From positions 175,532 to 186,833 of the forward strand of contig MU646398.1 in assembly GCA_026770585.1 (NCBI GenBank): a DNA stretch of 11,302 nt. The letters run 5' to 3'. The position numbers and the translations under genes were made by a program. Positions 1-5,200 of the stretch are shown piece by piece; the stretch's first letter is position 1; each line of letters opens with the position of its first letter. The DNA comes from Baffinella frigidus. Its lineage: Eukaryota; Cryptophyceae; Cryptomonadales; Baffinellaceae. Under the pieces are notes generated by a model. That model ran no database searches, was not told the DNA's origin, and saw only the letters and a list, made by a program, of their open reading frames with translations.

Positions 1-25
1 GGGGGGGGGGGGGGGGGGGGGGGGG
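1..25. repeat. Poly-G run
   Basis: 25 consecutive G at the window edge, possibly a sequencing or assembly artefact at a contig end. Confidence 0.9.
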
Positions 26-130
26 CATGACCCGTCGCGGGAGTGCACGTCGCGGGAATGCAGCGAGTTGTCCCGCGACGCCGGATTCGAGAGTGAGAGC
101 GCCGGCGTCGGCGCGCCTGGTTTCCGGTTT

Positions 131-288
131 GCGGTTTTGGGTTTGGGGTGTGGGGTGTGGGGTTTGGGGTGTGGAGTTTGGTGTTTGTTGTGTGGAGTTT
201 GGGACGTGGGGTTTGGGGTTTGGGGTTTGGGGTTTGGGGTTTGGGGTTTGGGGTTTGGGGTTTGGGGTTTGGGGTTTAGGGTTTAGGG
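131..288. repeat. TTTGGGG/TTTAGGG telomere-like array
   Basis: Degenerate G-rich 7-mers lead into nine perfect TTTGGGG units (212-274) and then two TTTAGGG units (275-288). The reading frames across it are repeat-encoded (GVWGLGF) and not genes. Confidence 0.9.
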
Positions 289-921
289 ATCAACCGCCGA
301 GCGATTCGAAGGGGAGGGCTTCCGCGATCTTCCGCTTGAGGGACGATGCGGAGAGCACCGACCTGTGTCACCGATGTGTGCGCGTCAGGTCGCTTGATTC
401 CACACCCGAGAAAACCACCCCCACATCCGGGGAAAACCACCCTCATACCTGATCCTCTTTGGTCACACTGACGTGCGCGCGTGTTCGCGTTAGGTCGGGA
501 CGGAACGAGTGTGATCAAGAGGATGGACCCGGCCTCTTTACCACACTATTTTCAGCACCGACCTGTGTACGCGTGTTTGCGTGTTCTTGTCAGCCGGGGG
601 TTGTCCAGTGTGTAGGGGCTACGGCACGCATAGCACCGAGCTGCGCGCGTGAGAGTCGTGGAGTTGAATTTTCGCCTCCTACAATCATCAGTTGAATGTT
701 CGTCTCCTGCAATTATGACCCAACTTGCAGTCATCGCCATCGTTTTCTGCCACAACACTCCAGAGTTTAGGAGTCGCGCGTTCTTTTCGGGCCTAAACCG
801 CCAGGATATGTACCGGAAATCCTTGAAATAGACGCCCCGCGAAATAGATTATATTAGGCGACGCGATGCGCGTGCACTGAACAGCCGGGGTGCGCTCTAC
901 GCATGTATCTCTCAACTGCCC
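289..921. other. Gene-free stretch with short repeats
   Basis: It holds a twice-used AGCACCGACCTGTGT (354-368, 554-568), an imperfect inverted repeat with arms ATCCTCTTTGGTCACACT (452-469) and AGTGTGATCAAGAGGAT (509-525), and a 28-bp tandem duplication (663-690, 691-718; GTTGAAT-TTCG-CTCCT). No supportable gene. Confidence 0.5.
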
Positions 922-969
922 ATGCGGTCAAATTTAACCGCAAAGATGCGGTCAAATTTGACCGCAAAG
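922..969. repeat. Tandem palindrome GCGGTCAAATTTGACCGC
   Basis: Two adjacent 24-bp units. The second (948-965) contains a perfect 18-bp palindrome; the first (924-941) has one mismatch. Centre-to-centre spacing is 24 bp. Confidence 0.85.
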
Positions 970-976
970 AGATCGT

Positions 977-1033
977 AGGAGGTCCTAGGGCCTTACGGTA
1001 GGGCGTATACTCCTATTGGCCACTTAAGGGATA
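977..1033. mobile_element. TATCCC-family inverted-repeat element, one end only
   Basis: It matches the 9179-9283 element in reverse orientation over GGTCCTAG, ACGGTAGGGCGTAT and the end GGCCACTTAAGGGATA. The other end is missing. Confidence 0.6.
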
Positions 1034-1490
1034 GGCCTGCTTTCGGGTCCGGAGGGGGTGCGCCTCCTGATGAGCCTGGTACCCCTGTGGATTGTGCGCT
1101 CCCTCTGGGTCTATCTACCCTCGCCTCTCAACGTTTTCCCCCTCTGGGTCTAAACTTTCCTCCAAACCTCCAACCCTTGACTCTCAACGTTGAGGGCGGT
1201 ATCTAAACCCTAAACCTGTATGGTTGATCTACCCTCGTGGCCGCTCGCTACGTGCGCGCGAAATCTCATCTCGCAAAACACCACAATCTGTCCACATAAA
1301 AAGGCGCAATATAGCATCAGTGTATGCCTAAAATAGCATTTACACCCTTATCTTCGGCGTCGGAAGACTAACATAGCGGGACATAATCTGTCTTGTTCCG
1401 AAATCAAATCACGCTGGTCCACCCCGAAAGCCGTACCCCATGAGCCCTGCACCCTGCACCCTACACCGCCTTAACTACACAGCGCGCTCC
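1034..1490. other. Gene-free stretch
   Basis: It contains two CCCTCTGGGTCTA copies, a 12-bp palindrome CTCAACGTTGAG (1183-1194) and scattered CCCTAAAC and CCCTGCA telomere-like fragments near 1200 and 1445-1470. No gene is seen. Confidence 0.5.
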
Positions 1491-1590
1491 TATCCCATAG
1501 CCAGTAGGCTCATACGCCCTATCGCAGGGCCCTAGGATCTGGCTAGGACCTCAAGGGGTCTATTTGGACCCCCTGGCCACTCAAGGGATA
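1491..1590. mobile_element. TATCCC-family inverted-repeat element, near-complete
   Basis: A 100-bp copy with ends TATCCCATAGCCAGTAGG and GGCCACTCAAGGGATA; the interior (CATACGCCCTA, AGGGC-CTAGGA, CTAGGACCTC) is shared with 9179-9283. It encodes no protein, so it is a MITE-like element. Confidence 0.7.
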
Positions 1591-1653
1591 CGGGCTGGGA
1601 GATACGGGCCCCAGCCCGTACTGCCCCACGGAGCCATAACCCACGCCTGGGCC

Positions 1654-2005
1654 CTTTCGGCATCAACGGCAGCGGGGGGGTCGCTCGATCCCTACCTCTC
1701 CGCGGCCAGAGCTGTCCGCGGAGACCTGGCCGAGCCCTCCCCGAGACCCTATACTCTTTCCGGCATCACGGGCAAACACGCGTGTCTTCAACGGAACAGG
1801 CCAGAAGTGTCCGCGCGTCCAGAGCTATCCGCGGAGATCTGGCCGTGGTGCCCCCGAAACCCTAAACCCTTTTGGTCCTTTCTGTGGGTATCTACCCTCT
1901 AATGGCATGTGATCCAGGCTCCACCGGCACCTAAATTTCGGAGTTAAAAGGCAGGGACGGTCCGCACCGGCTAGACGTATCCACGGAAATCAGCCCGTGC
2001 CCCCC
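1654..2005 (-). pseudogene. Decayed tandem copies of the terminal exon tail
   Basis: Downstream of the stop codon are three partial copies of the exon 6 tail, at about 1970-2000, 1754-1850 and 1654-1735. They share CTTTC-GGCATC at one end and GAGCT-TCCGCGGAGA-CTGGCC at the other. On the minus strand they read HHGQISADSSGRADTSG then stop, and GQVSADSSGRG then stop. They are either relics of local duplication or alternative last exons; nothing here proves use. Confidence 0.6.
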
Positions 2006-2014
2006 CCCTAGACC

Positions 2015-2233
2015 CTAACCTCTTTCCGGCATCGCTGGCAAAAACACGGGGCTCGAACGGTACCGTCCAGACGTATCCGCGCGGCCATGAGTGCCAGAAG
2101 CGTCCGCGCGGCCCGAGCTGTCCGTGGAGACCTGGCCGTGGTGCTGGCCGCTGCCGTGGCCGCTGCCGGGCACCTGGTCCTGGTGCTCCATGGCTTGCCG
2201 CCGCGCGTACTCCGCGAACGTCGCGTCGTCCGC
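2015..2233 (-). CDS. PH gene exon 6: terminal exon, Ser/Gly/His-rich tail
   Basis: The acceptor ACTCCACCAG/G sits about 20 nt after CTACTGAA, a branch-like site, and is phase 0 as required. The AG at 2249 is also phase 0 and would add RTLHQ. The exon encodes ADDATFAEYARRQ, which could prolong the PH helix, then a tail rich in Gly, His, Ser and Arg with two GRADxSG motifs, ending PAMPERG and TAG at 2017-2015. Three weaker copies of this tail lie just downstream. Confidence 0.72.
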   Translation of the reverse strand, partial: ADDATFAEYARRQAMEHQDQVPGSGHGSGQHHGQVSTDSSGRADASGTHGRADTSGRYRSSPVFLPAMPERG

Positions 2234-5200
2234 CTGGTGGAGTGTGCGCTTCAGTAGGAACCCAGTGGGTTCCGCCGGGATTTTCGGCCCGGATCGGACC
2301 GAGACTCCGGGACCTTGAGGGGGCACGCGAGACTGGCGTTTGGTACTACCGACACCGCCACCATCCACCACTATATATGCACACCCAGCGAGTTGGGTCG
2401 CCACGCGTACAATGGTTTCGTAAGCCCACTCCCATACGAATGGCACCGGAATCGGGTGGCATCTGTGGGAGATTGACTTGAAGATTTGACCCTGGGTTGC
2501 CTCCAGGGTGGAAGGAAGGGTAGCCAGGATCAGCGCCAGCCATCACCCGCCTCAACCTCATTTCACGCCGCGAGTTGTTGAAGCTATCACCGCCATTCGA
2601 GCTATCGCACCTATTCCAGCTGTGTGGAGCTATTGAAGCGATTTGAGCTATTGGAGCGAACATCCGGGCGGGGGGCGGCTGAACACACCATAGCGTCCTT
2701 TGTGGAGCTATTGGAGCCATTTGAGCTACTGGAGCCATTGGCGCTAACATCCGGGCGGGGCGGCTGAGCTGATGTCCGGGCGGGGCTGAACTCACCATGG
2801 CGTCCTTGGTGACAAGCTGCAGCGCAAAGACCCACTCCGAGCGGTCCACGTCCGACGACGCCCGGAGGCAGAAGGAGCGCCCGTACGAGTGCACGCGGAA
2901 CTCCTGGTCGTTCGGCATAACCTGAACAACACAGTTTGGTGAGACCATGCTCTGTTCCACGCCGAAGTTGACGGGTTTGTACCACACACCCAGCACGTCA
3001 ACTTATGAATAGTCTGTTAACCGACGACGCCCGGAGGCAGAAGCCCGTACGAGTGCACGCAGAACTCCTGGTCGTTCGGCATAACCTGAAGAACACGCGG
3101 GGCGTCAGGCATAACCTGAGGAAAACGCGGGGCAGTTTGGTGAGATCAGGCTCTTTTCCAAGCCGAAGTTGACGGGTTTGTACCACACACCCAGCATGTC
3201 AATTTAAGAATAGTCTTGTCAACCCGCCTGATGGCATAGGCTACAAACAATCGGGTCGCAGGAAGGCGGTCACAGGGTTTCGGGGTTATGGGTTAGGGGT
3301 TTGACACGGCATAGCGAGAAAAAGCTGGCGAGGCCAGACGCTAGAGAATTCAAGTAAATTATGAGCACGCAGCCGGCCCTAGCTGACCCAAGGGGGTTCC
3401 CGAAAGAAATCCGTCGGCGTCGGGCGTCTTTCTCCAATGGCCGACAAGCTCCCCGGGGACGAGCAGTTTAGGGTTTAGGGTTTAGGGTTTAGGGTTTAGG
3501 GTTTAGGGTTTAGGGTTCAGGGTTTAGGGTTCGGGATCTAGAGTTTAGGGTCGGGGTTTTTTAATCTAGGGTCTAGGGTTCAGGGTTGAAGGTTTAGGGA
3601 TTAGCTAGAGTTCAGGGAGTCGGGTTTCGGGTCTAGGGTTCAGGGTTGAAGGTTGAGAATTTAGGGTTATAGGGTCTAGGGTTGAGGTACCTGTACGGCC
3701 ATCGCCACCCGCGCGTCGCGCAACGGAATCGTCTTGACAACCTGATACCGAAGCTACGAGGTCAGTAATCCATCCCGATGGCGAATCTGTGATGTCAGTA
3801 ATCCAGCCTGAGGGCGAACCATGGCGAGGTCAGTAACCCAGCCGGATGTCGAACCCTGTGCGATCAGTAATCCAGCCTCAAGCCGAACCATGGCGCCAGC
3901 ACAGTTGTAATTTGACCATCAACCCAGCCTGATGGCGAACCTGCGCGGTCAACACTTCCAACAGCTCCACTACCTCCGATAGATACCCACGCCCGACGCC
4001 CTCAACGCGTGACCGGTCTAGACAAATCGCGTGACCGTTCCGGTCAGCACTGCTCCAACACTTCCATTCCAACACCGCCGATAGCTCTGATAGATACCCA
4101 CGCCCGACGCCCTGCGTGCGCGACCAGTCTAGACAAATCGCGTGACCGGTCTGGACCAAGTCTACCAGACCAGTCTACACGCTGAGTTCCCCAAACACAT
4201 CCCATCCCTGTACGTTCCCGCCTTGCAAGCACTGCACACAAAGCCGGCAGAAAAGCCCCACGCACATGCAGACTGGCTCGCCATCAGGCTGGATTGATGA
4301 TCAAAAAGGAAAGCACATGCAGAAAAGCCCCAGACACATGCACTCCCACGCACATGCAGTCCGTCAACCGCGGGAGAAAAGCGGCGCCCTTTCTTACCTT
4401 ATGTAGGTGTCTACGTAGATGACCCATATACGATACTTACAAGTGGCGCGGGGAACTCCGCACCGGTCAGCCTTAGACGGGCCCGCCTCCGTGTGCCCTG
4501 CACCCTGCACCATACGCCCTACGCCCTGCACCATACGCCCTACGCCCTACGCCCTACGCCCTACGGCCGTCCTAAATCCCCAAACGAAGCGGCGTTCCCC
4601 AAACCACCCTGGAGGCAACCATTGGGCAAATCAATAGCTTCTTAAGTCAACTCCCTTACACATGCCACCAGAATCGGGTGGCACCTGTGGGAGATTGACT
4701 TACGATTTGCCCCTGGGTTGCCTCCAGGGTGGCGCAGCGGGGAACGCCGGCGGATCCCATCGGCGGACCCCCTCGAGCAAATTCAGATATGAGATCGCAA
4801 AGGCTGGGTGGCGCGTACCCCGCGTGCCGACGGGGACGAAAAGTAGGCCAGCCGTGACGGGTAGAGCACAAACCTGCCCCATGAAACACAGGTTACGAGC
4901 CGCTCGGGTAGGAAGTTTCCTCTTAATCCTGTTAATATATTCTTTTCTGAGAAGAGGACTCGCTGCGAGGCCCCAGGGCTTTCAAGACTCTCTGTTTCAT
5001 TGGCAACCCGCCACGTTCCTGCACGAGCACCGCTTTGGTTCTGGTCGAGGAAGATGGTTTGGGAAGGAGGCGTTGCGTGTTGGATTTGTGAGGCGATGCG
5101 GCTTCAAGAACTTGTTTACCGCAGGTGCAAAGTGCGGGGACAGAGGGGATATGTGGTCCCGGATATGTGGTCCCACGCACACCCCGCCCCCCGCCAATGC

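Larger units (their letters stand above)
2922..3690 (-). other. Intron 4 of the PH gene
   Basis: It starts GTACCT and immediately becomes a degenerate telomere-type array (3467-3688). Then come about 240 bases with no recognised feature (3224-3466), then the duplicated exon 5 fragment (3021-3223), and it ends in TGTTGTTCAG. Confidence 0.65.
3742..4818 (-). other. Intron 3 of the PH gene
   Basis: From the donor side: a 129-bp foldback element (4604-4732), a 7-bp CCCTACG/CCCTGCA array (4496-4566), a repeat of CACATGCAG and AAAAGCCCC motifs (about 4247-4361), a tandem duplication (3950-4158) and a minisatellite next to the exon 4 acceptor (3758-3954). No coding segment is recognised. Confidence 0.6.

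Noticed and set aside
27-452. Plus-strand ORFs rich in GVWGLGFGVW near the window start
   Set aside because: They are translations of the TTTGGGG array; a 7-bp repeat stays open in several frames.
2015-2446. Exon 6 ORF extended to its first ATG at 2446
   Set aside because: The upstream part lies in the degraded foldback element and intron 5. The phase-0 acceptors at 2249 and 2234 fit the exon 5 donor.
2346-2996. A single 216-codon minus-strand ORF as an unspliced gene
   Set aside because: Only its middle part (exon 5) is PH-like. It starts in intron sequence and reads on through the repeat and the foldback element; the splice sites inside it are better supported.
3300-3345. A fifth ELYHAA-like unit (GCGAGAAAAAGCTGGCGAGG)
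   Set aside because: The resemblance is confined to a short lysine/alanine-codon stretch, with no ELYHAA core and no clear splice sites.
3758-3954. CRISPR-like array
   Set aside because: Units are contiguous and diverged, with no unique spacers; it is a minisatellite in eukaryotic intron sequence.
3878-4265. Minus-strand ORFs with repeated GVGRGYLSE
   Set aside because: They are translations of the two-unit tandem duplication in intron 3; no splice phase or domain supports coding.
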